64,000 nt of DNA from Apus apus (lineage: Eukaryota; Chordata; Aves; Apodiformes; Apodidae): positions 15,296,001 through 15,360,000 of the forward strand of contig NC_067290.1 of the NCBI RefSeq assembly GCF_020740795.1, read 5' to 3'. The position numbers were made by a program, and so were the translations under genes. Positions within the stretch are counted from its first letter, which is position 1. Each line of letters starts with the position of its first letter. The notes under the pieces are model-generated. The model was not told where the DNA came from. It saw only the letters and a program-made list of their open reading frames with translations, and did not search any database. Below, piece by piece: positions 12,501 through 25,500 of the stretch.

Positions 12501-15426
12501 CGTGGTGACAGCAGGAGGGCAGCCCCCGCGGAGCAGTGAGTGCCCATGTTCCTGGGAGGTCATTGGGGGAGTGCAATGGGGGAGGTCACAGGGGGGAGTT
12601 GGAAAAAGGCCCCTCCTGACCCCAAAACCAGCAGATCACAGGGGAAACATTCCTTCCCTGCTGCTCCAGAGACATCCTCCCCAGGGGTGGTGCCACTGTC
12701 CCTGTGTCCCCCAGCCTGCCTGGTGGGAGCTCGCTCACCCTGGTATGGGCTGCATGGTGGTGCCAGCACAGCAGAGCCACCCTGTGCCACACAGCTCATG
12801 TGCCTGTGCTCGTGACGGTGACGCCTGTCAATGAGTTCACACCAGCCTGCCCTAACGGTGCCACCTTCACCGTGCCAGAGACGGCGGCTTTTGGCAGCTC
12901 TGTGGGGTTCGTGGCCGGCACCGACCGCGACTACCCGCCAAACAGCCTGGAGTACAGCCTGGAGGGGGGCACTGGCCCCACACAGCCCTTCTCCATCGAC
13001 ACACACACCGGTGAGAGCTCAGCACCCTCCCCAGCCCCTGCTGCACCCATGGGTGCCCAGCAGCTCATGCTGCCCCGCAGGCGAGATCCATGTGGTGGGA
13101 CCCCTCGACTCCCAGCAGCACAAGAGCTACAGGCTGACAGTGCGGCTGACGGACACGCACAATGACCTGAACCCGGCAATGCGCCGGAGCCGCCTGTGTG
13201 ACGTGACCGTGCGCCTGCAGGTGCGGGTGCAGGCCTGGCGGGTGAACCGCAGTGGGTGCCAGCACCGCGCGTGCTGTACCTACCACCTCGCCTCCCTGCA
13301 GGCTGTGCTGGACCGGGCACCGGTGTGCACCCCCGAGGTGCAGGAGCTGTGGGTCACGGCCAGGTTGGGCGGCCGCCAGCCTGTCACCCGCCTGGCTTGC
13401 CAGGGCAGCCCTGAGGGCACCGCCCTGACGTACACCATTGTTGGAGGTGAGGAGCGGCCAAGCCACAGCACAAGCCCCTCACCGCCACATGGCATTGAGT
13501 GGACCCTCTCGTCCAGGCAACGAGGATGGGCACTTTCAGCTGCAGGGGAACACCCTCTTCTACCTCTCTGATGACCTGCCTGAGACTCGTACCTTCGTGC
13601 TGCTGGTGGAGGTGTGGGGCCGCCCCAGTGTCCCCCGCCGCAGCACCATGATGGCGCTAGTGGTGCACATCATCCCCTGGAGCACCACGGTGCCACCCAG
13701 CACTACCACCTGGCACACGGTGAGCAGAGTCCACCGTGAGAGGTGCTCTGGAATCTGGCAGGCCCCCTGCCCTTGCCTGCTGCCTCACCTCCTGTTCTGC
13801 AGACCCTGCGGAAGGAGCCACTGGTGGTCACTCGTACAGAGGTGGCGTGGCACCCACCAGCCTGGTTTGTGGCCGTGCTGACCATCTCCGCTGCCCTGCT
13901 GCTGGCCACCCTGGGATGCCTGGCTTGGAGCCTGCTGCTCAAGTGAGCCCCAGCCCCCTGGCATGACATGGCATGGCACAATGGGCAAGGCCAAGGGCTC
14001 ACAGCTGCCTTCCGTTCCTCCTGCAGCAACAGAGACCCTGGCAAGCTGCTCCTGAGCAAGAGGTGGGTGCTGCATGGCTGGGGCCAGGGCAAGGAGCAGC
14101 CATGCACATTGGCACAGGCTCCCATAGCATCCTCACAGGCAGCTGGGGACACAGCAAATACCCGTGTTTGGCAGAGGGCCACTGTACAGGGCAGCTCGCT
14201 CTGCCCCAGGGCAAGGGTGCAGCACTGAGAGTAGCCATGGGTGCAGAGATGGCGATTTGGCCAGGGGACACCTCTGTCAGTGGCTGGGCTGGGGGAGAAG
14301 CTCTGGGGTGGGCAGGGTGGGATGGCACAGTGCTGCTGCAGGGCCGGGTCCTGGTACCGGGGCCGGGAGCCCCAATTTGCCGGGAAAGGCACCTCGGGAG
14401 GAGGCGAGCAGGCTGCGCACAATCTCCCGGGAGGATGATCCAGGGGTGAAAAGCGGCGAGGGGAGAGCACAAGGAAGTGCTAGAGCCAGCCCAGTCTGTG
14501 CCGGGCGTCTGTACGGCGAGGAGGAGGCGGGCAAGCCTGTGGGCAGGGCACCAGCCGCCTCCAGAGGCGGAACCGCCCCAGGGTTGGTGCACGGCTGGAT
14601 CCAGGTTCATTGGTGAAGTTGGGGACATGGTGCTCAGTGGCACCAGGGCTGTAGTGACCGTGAAAGGGAGGAGACTTGGGCTCAGCACCCGCAGCAGCGC
14701 TGGCAGCAGGAGGGCTCTGGGGCTGCAGTTTCCCAGCACAGCATCCTCTGAGCACCACAGCAGTGTGCACTGGCACGGGGAAACAAGCAGACCTCCTGGC
14801 AGCCTGGCTTGCATCACTTAAAGGTGGTGGTGCTTGTCCTCACTGCAGTCATCCAGGGCAGTGGCAGGGACACAGGGGCTGGGTAAAGGAATGATCAGGT
14901 AGGTGGAAATCTGCTACTGCACAGCTGGCAGTGCAAAGCCTGGCTGGGGACCTGCTCCCAGCAGCATGTCTTGGGGGCAAGGCTGGGGGCCCATCACCGA
15001 CAGTGTGGCCTCCTCTCATCCCCTCTGCAGCTCCTGGGATGTGGCAGAGCAGAGGGGTGACAAGGAGGAGCAGGTCTGTTCCCACCCCAGCAGCCTGGTA
15101 AGTGTGTGCTGTGGCAGTGAGGGTGGGTGCCTCACCAGAGGTGTGGGCAGGCACCCTGGGGCCCTCCACACCCTCTCCGATCTCTCCTGGACAGGGGCAG
15201 TTCGACGGCCGTGCCCAGGACCCCCGTGAGTGTCCTGTCCCACGTCCCCAGCAGCCTCGGGCTATGTCCGTCAGGGCAGGGGGTACTGGGGGATGGAAGA
15301 GGCAGGCACTGGGTAGCAACGTCTGGGCAGCACCCACAGGCTGAGCGCTGAGTGCTGCCTCCCATCTCAGGCACCGGCAGGGACTATCTCTTCAGCAGCG
15401 TGACCGGGGCACGGCGCTGGATCTGA
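9560..15426 (+). CDS. CDHR4: CDHR4, cadherin-related family member 4, complete
   Basis: This is a single-pass cadherin-like surface protein of poorly known function. Exons: 9560-9617, 9960-9980, 10120-10316, 10389-10551, 10638-10723, 10862-10957, 11420-11523, 11596-11732, 11807-11972, 12063-12213, 12433-12535, 12795-13010, 13081-13220, 13302-13446, 13517-13719, 13803-13942, 14027-14062, 15031-15097, 15195-15225, 15371-15426. They join in phase to 771 aa; human is about 788. The protein starts with signal peptide MDMHGHLAFLLLLLRFHAPG. Cadherin-like repeats follow, clearest around FVAGTDRDYPPNSLEYSLEG with FSIDTHTGEIHVVGPLDSQQ. Near residues 682-707 is the membrane helix WFVAVLTISAALLLATLGCL, then a tail of about 60 residues. 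Calcium-binding motifs are worn: VTPVNEFTPAC and GTDQRAPIC stand where DxNDNxP is expected. Identification rests on these features and synteny. Confidence 0.9.
11080..11375 (+). repeat. Pyrimidine-rich degenerate minisatellite in a CDHR4 intron
   Basis: Between the exons ending at 10957 and starting at 11420, the plus strand is a long run of C/T with loosely repeated units such as CCTGTCCCT, CCATCCC and CATCCCTGTC. Units are too diverged for an exact copy count. Confidence 0.7.
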
Positions 15427-15574
15427 CCCAGCGAGGGACGGGCTGTGACCCACAGCTCCCGCGGGCCACGCTGTGCAGAGCACTGGGCACTTGAGCCTGG
15501 GAGGAGGAGGAGTTCCCTTCTCCGTGCCCACGGGGTGCAGCCAGTCCCTGAGCTGCCCCAGCCAGCGTGGACCC

Positions 15575-15580
15575 AATAAA
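15575..15580 (+). terminator. CDHR4: CDHR4 polyadenylation signal AATAAA
   Basis: AATAAA lies 148 bases after the CDHR4 stop codon and gives a short, plausible 3' UTR. Confidence 0.8.
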
Positions 15581-16289
15581 TGATGACAGAGATTGCACCC
15601 GCTGCCGTGATTCCCGTGGGAAGTGTCGTGGCTGAGCGGCCCCACCGCTGGCCATCGCTAGCGCTGCCTCGTCAGGGATGTGGGTGGCACAACCCAGGAC
15701 CAGGATGGCAGTTATGGCAGCGCCAGCCCCAGCCTGGGCTTGGCTCCACAAAAAATGTGCGAAGGGCTTTAGCAGGTTCTGTTCCAGTCACAGCAGCATC
15801 TCCATAGCCTCTGGATGTGACCCGGACGGGGCTGTTCTCTGCGGAGGGTGTGAGTTGAGGCAAGAAAACTCAATCACGGGTAATTTTGAGAAACTCAAGC
15901 CAAGCTCTCCCTCGCTCCAGCACTCCCAGGTGCAGGCGGGTGGGACGAGCAGCCGGTCGGCGGAGGCGCCGGGTTTCTTAATCGGGCGGAAAAGCGAATT
16001 AGCGGGCGCGGCTGTGCTGGGGGAGTTGGCAGGGCCCGGCGAAGGGGCGGGAGGCTTTGAAGGAGTCAGTCAGTCAGCACAGCGCGGGGAGGTGGGAAAC
16101 CGGTTGTTTAAATTTCAAAGGAGCGCGCCAGGTCCCGGCAGCTCCCGGGGAAAGGAGGCGCTGGCAGGATAGGAGGATAAACTAATTTGGGGAGTAGGTG
16201 GTGAAGGGAGGGAGGGGAGGGCAGGAGCCAGCCGGGAAACTTCACAGGTAAGTGGGGTCACACTCCGGCGGGGGTCCCACGCCGGGGGT
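15581..16289. other. Intergenic region CDHR4 to IP6K1
   Basis: No gene is recognised here. At 16242-16253 the sequence TTCACAGGTAAG contains a near-perfect splice donor (CAG then GTAAGT at 16248). It could end an alternative first exon of IP6K1 or a non-coding transcript. The rest is moderately GC-rich, with TCAGTCAGTCAG at about 16065. Confidence 0.4.
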
Positions 16290-16811
16290 CCTCGGAGCCC
16301 ACAGGAACCTTGACCGACGGGCGATTAAACCTTTATTGTACCGGATCGGTGTGCGAACACGTCGCCCTCGCTGCTCGGCAGGGCCAGTCTGGCGTGAGGA
16401 GCTGCCCGGGGCGCGGGAAAGGCGGCGCGAACCCGCCGGTCCCCGCAGGACCCGCCGCGCGGGGGGCGGGGCGGGCCCGGGAGCGCGGCCCCCCCGACCC
16501 GCGCCCATTGGCCGAGCGCCCCGCCGCGGGCAGCCAATGAGGCAGCGCAGCCCGCGGGGAGGCGGGGCCCTGGGGGGCGTCACGTGTGCCTAACGTGCGC
16601 GGCCACCCGGAGGCAGTCCCCGCACGGCAAGGGGCGGGGCGGCGCGGCGCTTGAGTGACGGCGGTTTCGACCTATCAGCGTTCCTAGAGCGCCCTGGGCG
16701 GGAGGGGCTTGGGTGTGGATTGGCGCAAGTGGCGGTGGGGCGGGCCTTGGCCGGCGCGGTTGCTATGACGGCCAGCATCGGGGCTCCGCCTCCGCGGCCG
16801 CCGCCATCTTG
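16290..16811 (+). promoter_or_regulatory. IP6K1: IP6K1 CpG-island promoter
   Basis: This is a dense CpG island with several classical promoter elements. CCAAT boxes occur in either orientation at 16507-16511, 16534-16538 and 16719-16723. A GC box GGGGCGGGGC is at 16631-16640 and an E-box CACGTG at 16581-16586. The YY1-type motif GCCGCCATCTTG at 16800-16811 commonly sits at transcription starts. There is no convincing TATA box. The island continues into exon 1 and intron 1 to about 17350. Confidence 0.75.
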
Positions 16812-16898
16812 TTGTTGATTCGAACGGCCGGGAGCGGGCGGCGGGGAGCGGCGGGCTCGGTGCGGCCAGCCCCGGGCTGGGCAGGCAGGCCGGCTCTG
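16800..16898 (+). other. IP6K1: IP6K1 non-coding exon 1
   Basis: The inferred first exon begins near the YY1 motif and ends at GGCTCTG, followed by the donor GTGAGC at 16899. Its 5' end is approximate. There is no ATG-initiated frame leading into the coding exons. Confidence 0.55.
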
Positions 16899-17393
16899 GT
16901 GAGCCGCGGCGAGCGGGGGCAGGGGCGGGCTGAGCCGGGCATTCTGCCCCGAGGGGAGGGAGCGAGAGCCGGGCGCGCTGCCGTGAGGGGAGCGAGGGGA
17001 GAATCGGGTGCGGCCCCGTCAGGGGGGATGGGAGCGGGGAAAGCCCGGCGTGGCCCGATTGAGGGGTGAGCGATCCTGGCGCGGCTCCGTGAAGAGGCGG
17101 GGGGCCCAGCCCGGAGCCGTCGGGGGGTGCAGGCGCGGGCCCGTGGGGAGGGCGGAGGGGGGAGCCGGGCGTCCCGGTGCGTGCGGGGGGCGGCTCCGGG
17201 CGCTTGCCCGTCTGGGGCACAGCGGGGGCCGGAGGGCCGTGCCCCGGGGTGGGGAGAGCTCTGGGAGCTGGGCCCGGCAGGGGCAGCCCCGTGGGCAGCG
17301 CGGTACCCGGGCAGGGCCTGGCTGCCCCTGCTGGGGACCCTGCCCGGCCAGCAGATCGAGCGTCCCCTCCCTTTCTACCCTTCCCTCTCGCAG

Positions 17394-17442
17394 GAGCAGG
17401 AAGGAACTCGGCAAACCACGGTGGGAACATGAAACCAACATG
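17394..17442 (+). other. IP6K1: Possible IP6K1 5' UTR exon 2
   Basis: The segment is preceded by a good pyrimidine tract and acceptor (CCCTTCCCTCTCGCAG) and followed by the donor GTGAGG at 17443. It is 49 bases long. It contains ATGs (GAACATGAAACC, CAACATG) that could act as upstream starts if it is spliced in. No transcript evidence is available. Confidence 0.45.
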
Positions 17443-20400
17443 GTGAGGAAGCTGGTGGTGTTGGGGGCCCTTCCTGCGTCCCGGTCGGTGGCCGCCCCGG
17501 CTGAGGAGGGGTGTGGGTGGGTGGGCGCTGGGGATGCTGCTGCCCCGGAGGTGGCTGGAAGGTGCCTGACAGTCCCTGGGGGCAGGTGTGCTCACGGGTC
17601 TGCAGACCTGGACTGGAACCAGCAGTTTTTCCCAGGGTTTCCAAGGAGTACTGGGATTAGGAGAGGTGGTACTGACTCCTGTTCAGTTTTCAGCTACTCT
17701 GATTTTAAACTGGTGTTCCTCCATCTTCAGGCTCTGAATCGGCAAGGCCCTGTTCGTCTTTCCAGCAATATGCTTTACTGTGTGCTGCCTTTCATTTCAG
17801 CCCATCTTGCTGTGTTTCTATTCCATCTGCTTTTCCTTCCTTTGGGTTCACCTGGCTTAACTTGGTATTCAGAGCTTCCAAAGCTGAATTCCAAGATTAG
17901 CCTTTGCTAATGAAGCACTGAATGGTGCCAGAACGGGGTGGGCTTGGGTCTCTTGTTAATTCTTAATGTAGTACTTACATAGTCAGTAGGGCCATTTGTG
18001 TAAACTTAGTTGGTACTTGTCTTGCAAAATAATCGACTATAATGTCTAGTGCAAGTCTTGTATTGAACTGTCATAACAGCTGATATACTCACCTATGTGT
18101 GTATGATCAGATTTTTGATGGAGAAAAAAGTACTGTATTCTTGTGATATGTCACTGAACTTTGATTTCCTTTTTACAGAAATTCTCTCAGGAGCTTGGGA
18201 GTGTTTTAGAATTGGATGTATTGGTTATTAGGTGATGTCACTATAACCTAAATAGGTCTATTAGGGACATCCTAGTCCTGTGTAACAGCTTCTTGTTATT
18301 GAGATTGAGAAATAGTTTTCTGTGGCTGGGTTGGTTTAGCACTGACCTCTAAGGTAAGTGCTTTGTTCTGGAGCTGGCAGGAAAGTCATATGTTTTGAAA
18401 AGACTGTGAACTCTGTGTATGGCCAGATAACATTGGGTTGTGGTTTCAACTGGTAATGTTTTGTCTTGTTTTGTCAATGTTTTGAATTGTCCTAGTGCTA
18501 ATTTTGCTTCTGATAGCATTAGAGAGTGATTCTTACCCTTACCAGCTCTTGCAGCACAACCATTTCCAGGTCCATGGATGAACAGCACTCTGTGCCATCC
18601 TGGTTAGAGCCTGTTAGGCAGATCTGAAGTGTCCTTTTGTTTCCTGTCTAATAAGGGCTTTGGGAGAGCAGGGGAGGTGATCCTTGGCTCCTTGAGGGGG
18701 AAGGTGATGTATAGGAGGTCACTTCCATAGGAATCTCTGGTGACCAAAAGTGTGGTAAGAGTCAGGAATGCAGATAGACCTCCCTCTTAAATTGCATTTG
18801 TCTTTCCTAGGTTAGTTTCTACTCTGGTTATCCTGTAGGCACCTTGTAGCACATTTGCATGCTTTTTACATAGAAGAAGAGCAACTGAGCACGATTCACT
18901 GCTGGGATGAGAAAGGGGACAGTTTCTAGGATCTTCTTCCACCAGGAGTTTTGGTTGTGCCACTTCTGTGCATAGCTTCACAGTCACTTTAAGTTCGTGT
19001 AAGTATAGACTGCAACTAACTAGAAGTTCTTGCCCTGCTGCTGGTGCCAGCTGAGGTGTTTGTGCAGGTGGGAATTAGAGTTCTCTGACTTAGGAATTGA
19101 TCAAACTGAAACCAAACTTTTATTTTTTTTTCTCACCAGCTTTGTGGGTGCTTAAATGATTTTGCTGGTGCAGGAGCAATGGTGGGAAAATGGGATTGGT
19201 GGTGGAAGGGAGTCTGGTTAAGGGTAGCCTGCACTGTGACAGTGAAACAATGCAACTACATGGCTTTATAGATTTAGTTATATAAAAATACAATTTTAAA
19301 ATACACGTTTACATGTCTTTTAAAAATTGAACTTTAATGTCCATGCTTCTTTCCTGCTACCTTTGTGACTAATGTCATTGTGTGCTTCATCATCAGGAAG
19401 ATGGTATTGGGCATGTCCTTATAAAAATATTCCATAAAGCAAAATTAGATGTGGAATTCCCTCTCATGGCAGACTGTGTAAGTCAACTGCTTGCAAGTTA
19501 TTTTGTACTGCATGGCATGTAGTGAGAAGTCAAGGTTAGAATAGCAAGGACTCAGAGGTCAAAAAATGCCCAGGCTGAACTAGTACCTGTGCCCTTAATC
19601 AGTTAATTAGCCTTCTAAACAAGCATTATGTTTTCTTCTTAATCATGCGGTTGCATGCTGTTCTCAGCCCCTCTGAGCTGCCTAGTTTGTTTCTTCTCTC
19701 CTTTCCTCTCCCATATATAGAGCTTGTTCATTTTGCTTAGAATTATCCAGCTCTGAAAATGTGACCTGAGGAGTGCGAGAAGACGAGCCCTGCAGGAGCT
19801 TGGAGCTCTGTAAACCATCTGCTTACAGGACGTGGTCTGGCTCAGTGGGTGACCAAATGTTTGTAAAAAGGTTTGATCACTCGTCTTTCTAGATTTCAGT
19901 GTTTAGTAGATTTCTTTCTGTCTAAAGGTTGTTGTGGATCAGGTGAGTTCTGACTGGCACACGGGCACTGTCTTCTGGTTTCCACTGGAATCAAATGCAG
20001 GTGTTAAGTTTGAAGTTGAGTATTCCCAGTCTGTGCTCTAGAGAAGGTGCCTTTCTTACACCTATGGTTGAAATGCAGCTACTGAAGCTGTATAAAAGCT
20101 GACAGAGTCTTGTTTGGGCCAATACTGGGGCATTGCCTTGTAACCCAGGCACTTCACTTGCCGCCATTGGATTTCCCCCAGTCTGCCCATTGGGAATGAG
20201 CTTGTAACGTGTTGAGACATGCATCATGGTTGAGTGTTGATGCTGGGATTTATAGTCTTGGAAGTTAGTATCAACAGAAAACTGCGGCTGGATTTGTTTA
20301 CTCTTGCATTTTACAGTGTCACACTGTCAGTCTTGGTGCTGGGCAGGGTTTAGATTTGAACTTGCAGGGTTTCTGTGTGGCAGCTCAGGAGAGCTGTGGC

Positions 20401-22474
20401 TCTGCTCTTGCTTGTTTATAAAATGTGACTTGCCTAGGAGCAACTGCTTTTACTTCTGACTTCTCAGTCTTCGAGAAGGAATGTGTCAAAACCAAACCTA
20501 GTAAATACAGTGGGTCCCCAGGGAGCTCTGGAATGGATGGTCTAGAGAAAAGGTGTGGAAGGAAAGAAAAAATGCAACAAACTTGTGTAAGAATCATGTG
20601 AAGTATTTGTATTACTTGCTGTAGACTGAAGGAACCCTTCAGATGTGTGGAGGAGCAGCTAGCAGTCTCCTTGTATATTCCTGATGTGACAGGAATGCAG
20701 AGAAGGGTGCTGGCTAGTGTTTAATCTCAGGTTTGTTGCTGCTGTCTAGGGTGTGGGGGGAGGAAGAGGAAGTGTTTGTGCGTGGCAGCTTGGTTTCTGT
20801 TTTGCAGGCGTCGCCTGTACGTGGTGCTTGTGCTGTTCTGGTGTGGCAGCAGCTGTTATTTTTGGCTTTCTCAGAGTGCTCTTTGGGTAGATGTACTTTC
20901 TGATGGATGCAGTTCCCTTAATTGTTGTGTTGGGTGCCTGTGCTTCCTACATAGTCTCCATCAGTACAAACTGCTCTGTAGATAAGGTGCAAGTAATTTG
21001 GTTTCCTTTATTTCTGTAGGCCCATCTATGTGTATTTTGAGTGGCAATAACTGTGTATAAAAGACAAGCTTCTTTAAGCTTTCTGTTATTTTGTGTAACC
21101 TCTGTCAGTGTGTGGTCAGTTTTGTTCACAACAAATGGTTTAACTGCCTTCTCTGGGAGTAAAGAAATAAGCTTTGCTGTTAATGGTGCCTCTGTATCTG
21201 TATAATGATATCCACAGTAGTTACCATTGGTGCAGTTATTTCTGTTCAAAAATAACATGGGTGTAGCTGCCATAATTATATTAGTAGGAGATCTGTGTCA
21301 ACCAAATCTGATAAAAGCAGTAAAAAAGGTTATGAGATGTAATGGCCTGTCCTGGTAGGATGTTACTGCACGTGGTTGAGAGCTCTGATAGATAAACTGT
21401 CTCTGGCTTAGTTAGAAAGGTTATCTTCTCCACCAGCTGTCCTGCTTCTTTGCCAAACACTACTTCTATTGTGTCAGGGCCAGTTCAGCTGCCGCAGTTT
21501 AATATACTGCAGCCTTTCTTCATTAATACCTATCAGTCTTGTGAACCAGGCCAGCTGAAGAACAGGTACCCATCCTGTTTTATTCCACCTCCTGGCTGGT
21601 GATCTTCAGCTGAGGGGTGGAGGAGGCAGTTGGGCAGTGGTCCCTTCAGCTCCAGTGGTACATTTGGTCAAGAGCATCTATCAGAGCCCAGAGGGATGAG
21701 TGAGAGCATTTGTGTCCTGAAAGGAGCTCACTCTGAATGTTGGTCCCAGACTCAAGGGAAAGCATCCTCTCAAATATTCTGAGGTGATGAGCAAAAAAAA
21801 AAAAACTAAATAAAAGCTAATTTAGTGCTTGCTAACTCATTTCCATACAACATCTTGCAGGCTGACTTGCTTCTGGCATCCTGCTCCCTCTTGATTGTGA
21901 GAGGTTGGCTCCATATTCCAGTGACAGCTCCACAGACAGAGCTTGGGTGACATCTCTAAGGTAACTTTTCTGTTTTGCCCAGAATACACATGTAGCCACC
22001 TTAAATACCATGCAGAGAGAAATAAGCTGCCTGCTTTTTGCCTCTTGCTCTGTAATTTTACCCTTCAAGTCAATATATGTAGGTAGGATTTTTGCTCTCA
22101 TCTTCAACAGATACTACAAGAGTGCCCAGGTAAGTGCCTAGTCCCGGTATGTATTTGTTAACTTTTAAGCAAATCACTGTCAGTTCTTTGTAATAAGAAT
22201 TAAGCTTCCAAGATTTGGAAGCCAGCACTTATACTCTAGCACTTCTGGCTATTGAGGTGGCTGAGTTGCAGCTGAATTATCTTATGATGATTTCTGAACT
22301 TGATCATTGTCTGAATTTTAATTTTGTCTTTCTATTCTGAGGTTAGTTTGCTGAATTATGATAGGCTGGCTTGATAGTCTCCCAGGCTAAAAGCAATTAC
22401 TTCGTGCTGTTCCACACTTGGAAGAAAGCCTGGCTTACCTGTTTTCTCCCAGTTCTTTATCAGCAAAGATAAGA

Positions 22475-22510
22475 GTCAGTAGTAGTTCCTGTGTCAGTAG
22501 TAGTTCCTGT
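22475..22510. repeat. Two-copy 18-bp tandem duplication
   Basis: The unit GTCAGTAGTAGTTCCTGT occurs twice back to back with no mismatch, inside the IP6K1 first intron. Confidence 0.9.
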
Positions 22511-25500
22511 GGTGTAAGCGTTTGTTTGCCAGCAGACTTGAATGACCTGGTTTTCTTGAGGGACCACGTGTTTACATGGTGGCTGTCACACAGTTCACTT
22601 TTCTGCTGGGGATGCCCCTGACTTGTGTCACTGGTGGTCTTTGCTAGTTTGAAGTTCAGCAGGTAATGAATGACCAACAATGCTGAACTTCAGAGCTTCC
22701 TTCCTGGGGTAGGGAGAGGAGGAGGGATATGGTGCCTTCTCTGCAAGGGATGCTCCTCTGTCTGCCACAGCTGACTGAAGTGCTGATCTAATGGTGAACT
22801 ATTGTATAGTACATACGTTCTGCTGTGACATTTCTCTTTTTTTTCACCCCTGAAACTTGCTTTTTCCTGTTTTTTAAACTGCCAGATTGGGTTGATGCAA
22901 AATATAATTTAATCTTTAATTGGGATTAGTATTGTCCACTGTTGGTATCAAAGTATTGTCAAGCATTTCAGAAAGGAGTTCAGAAATCTTAGAAAGGCAG
23001 AAGGAGATAGGGCTGTGTGTTTGTCCTGTGTCCTTTGACAGTGCTGTCTAAGCAGCTTAAGCACGTGTGGGGAGACAGTCATGATCTCATTACAGCTAAC
23101 TGTAGGCGATAAGCAGCTTCGAGCACCAAAACCAGTGCCCCAGTGAATGCAGATGTCAGGGAGTTATTTAAAGCAGGAAGGATTTGGGAGAGAAGCCCAG
23201 GGGTCTGCATAGTCCCGTGGCTTAGTCAGTGGCTGCATCAAACCAAAGAATAACTTCAGTGGAAATGTTGGAGCTATTGCAGAAGATGAAGTCTTAACTG
23301 TGCCCTTGTGTTGGTCTGAGCACTGCTCTGGGTTGTAAGCAAAACTGGTGAAGTCCTGGAGCTCTGGGAGGCCCTCGACACTTACTGCCTAGTGGAAGGT
23401 ACCTTTACTTTTCCAAACTGTGGTCTTTGTGTCAGGCTACACAGCAGACCTGAGGAAGGTGAGCGCGTCAGATTCATGGGGGTTGGTTCTCTCATCTCAC
23501 AAATGCCAGGGAAAAAAACATCTTTTCACTTCAGTCTTTTGAGTCTGCCCTCAAAAAATTGTTAAAGCAGACTGAAGCTCAGTTTGTGTTGAAATGTTAT
23601 ACGTGCAAGGTTTTTTAGATAGTTTCTCAAACATCCCTACGCCTTCCTCAATAAAATCCATATTAGGTTAATCTGGAATATGCAGATTTTGCTTAAATGT
23701 GATTTAAATGAAATACACAAAATTATTACAAATACCCTTACCTTTGCAAATTCTGGAAGGTTTTGCTTAATTCCCATTTGGAACAGGTATTGTTAAGTGG
23801 TTTTTCTTGTGTTGTGCAAGTAGCATTTACTTAGGTTGGGTACAAACCTTCTTTATGTAAGTGAGATCTTGAATATTTCACAGTTCTTACCACAAGTGTT
23901 GACCTGAATGCACTTATTAAAATTTCACGGTAAGCTAAATCTGAAGCCATAAGCATTATCAGGCTTGTTTTAGGCATCTTTTATTTTTACAGAACTGAGA
24001 GAAAAACTCTAACTCCATTAGTCAGACTGACTAACGTGGAATCTGAATAGTTTTCACCCTTCCTCAGGTGCTGGGCACACTGGTATTTTTTTCTTTTCAT
24101 TGCAGCACTCAGGGTTTCTGTTTTTCCCCTTAACTATTCTTAGCTTTAGTTAAATAATATCACATTTTTCTGTTCTGTGTTCTGTTCATTAGCCACATAG
24201 CATCCTTAGGACTGATGCTTCAGTATGTATTTCAGCAGTTCAGAATACAGTGAACCTATTGACAACTTGGTTCACCTAGTAACAAACCAGTCATCTTAAA
24301 AATTAATCCTGGTTTGTAATTGTACCTTGACTCAAATAAGCTTAGTTAAAATAATTAAGGGTATTGTGTCATTCACCAGTCAAAAGTAAACCAAGCTCTT
24401 TATTCACTGCAGTTAAAATATCTTCTTAAAACCTGGCAATTAAAGTTGGATTGTGGAGTGTTTCCAGACTTCATGTTTTTGTACTTCATTCTATTGTAAC
24501 ATGACAACCAGGAGAACATTCAAATCCTTGTGAAAATTCTGAAAAGGTCAGAGCCCTGTGGTAGTGAGCTTGGCAGGTTGATTCTTCCAGGAGTGCAAAG
24601 CGGTTCCTATTAGGATTGCTACAATTTGCAGTTTTCTTATGATCTTCAGACAAAACTGCCTGTTACTAGTGCTTGTTGGTTTGTGTCTCCCTGTCTGAGA
24701 GGGTGTGTTTTGTGCTCCTGTTACCACACTGTATTGAACTGGAGAAGAAAATGAGAGAGTAAATTTGCTTCCCCTATACTGTATATGGGCCATGATGTGT
24801 TGTAAACCAGATGGCTGTGAGAATACAACTGAATTAGCAGACTGATGTTTTGTAGAAGGTGCAACATGGTCTTCCAGTATCTTTAATGGAATTTGCAGTG
24901 TAAAAAAAATCAAGGTAGCTTTTACACAATGTAGACAGATCTGCTATTAAAAGCAAACTTGCCACAGTCTGTGTGTCTTCCAAATGAATGTTTGATGTGC
25001 CTTTTTAGCACGTGGGACAAAAGTAGTGTATATTTTTTTTATAGATACACATGCAGGTGCTGCACTTAATAATTAGACACAAGGCAATTTGCCAGTACAT
25101 CAGGTTTGACAAATTATTTTATTTTGGCTTTGGCTCTGCAGCTCTGTTGCCTAGCCAGTGGCCTCAGTTGTTGAACAAGTGGCACTCTAGAAAGCCTGTT
25201 GGAAAGAGCTTTGAGCTCTACTTCAGTAGCTTAACATTTAGATAAGATAGTGGAAATTTGTGACCTGTAGAGTGTTTACGAGAACTTGTTTGCGACTGCA
25301 GCGAATAGGAAGTTAAATATAGGCTTTGTTTGTCTGATTCTTCACTTCATTTGAAAAGGAGGAGTTTCTTGTTTCAGACCTTCAGAACAGAGTTTGCTGG
25401 TGTGATAGAGTATTCCAAGAGGCCTGTTGCCCAGTGTCATTGTATAAGGAGAGTAATAGAAGATCTGGAGTATTCAAGGTCCCTTTCCTTTGGAAGGAGC

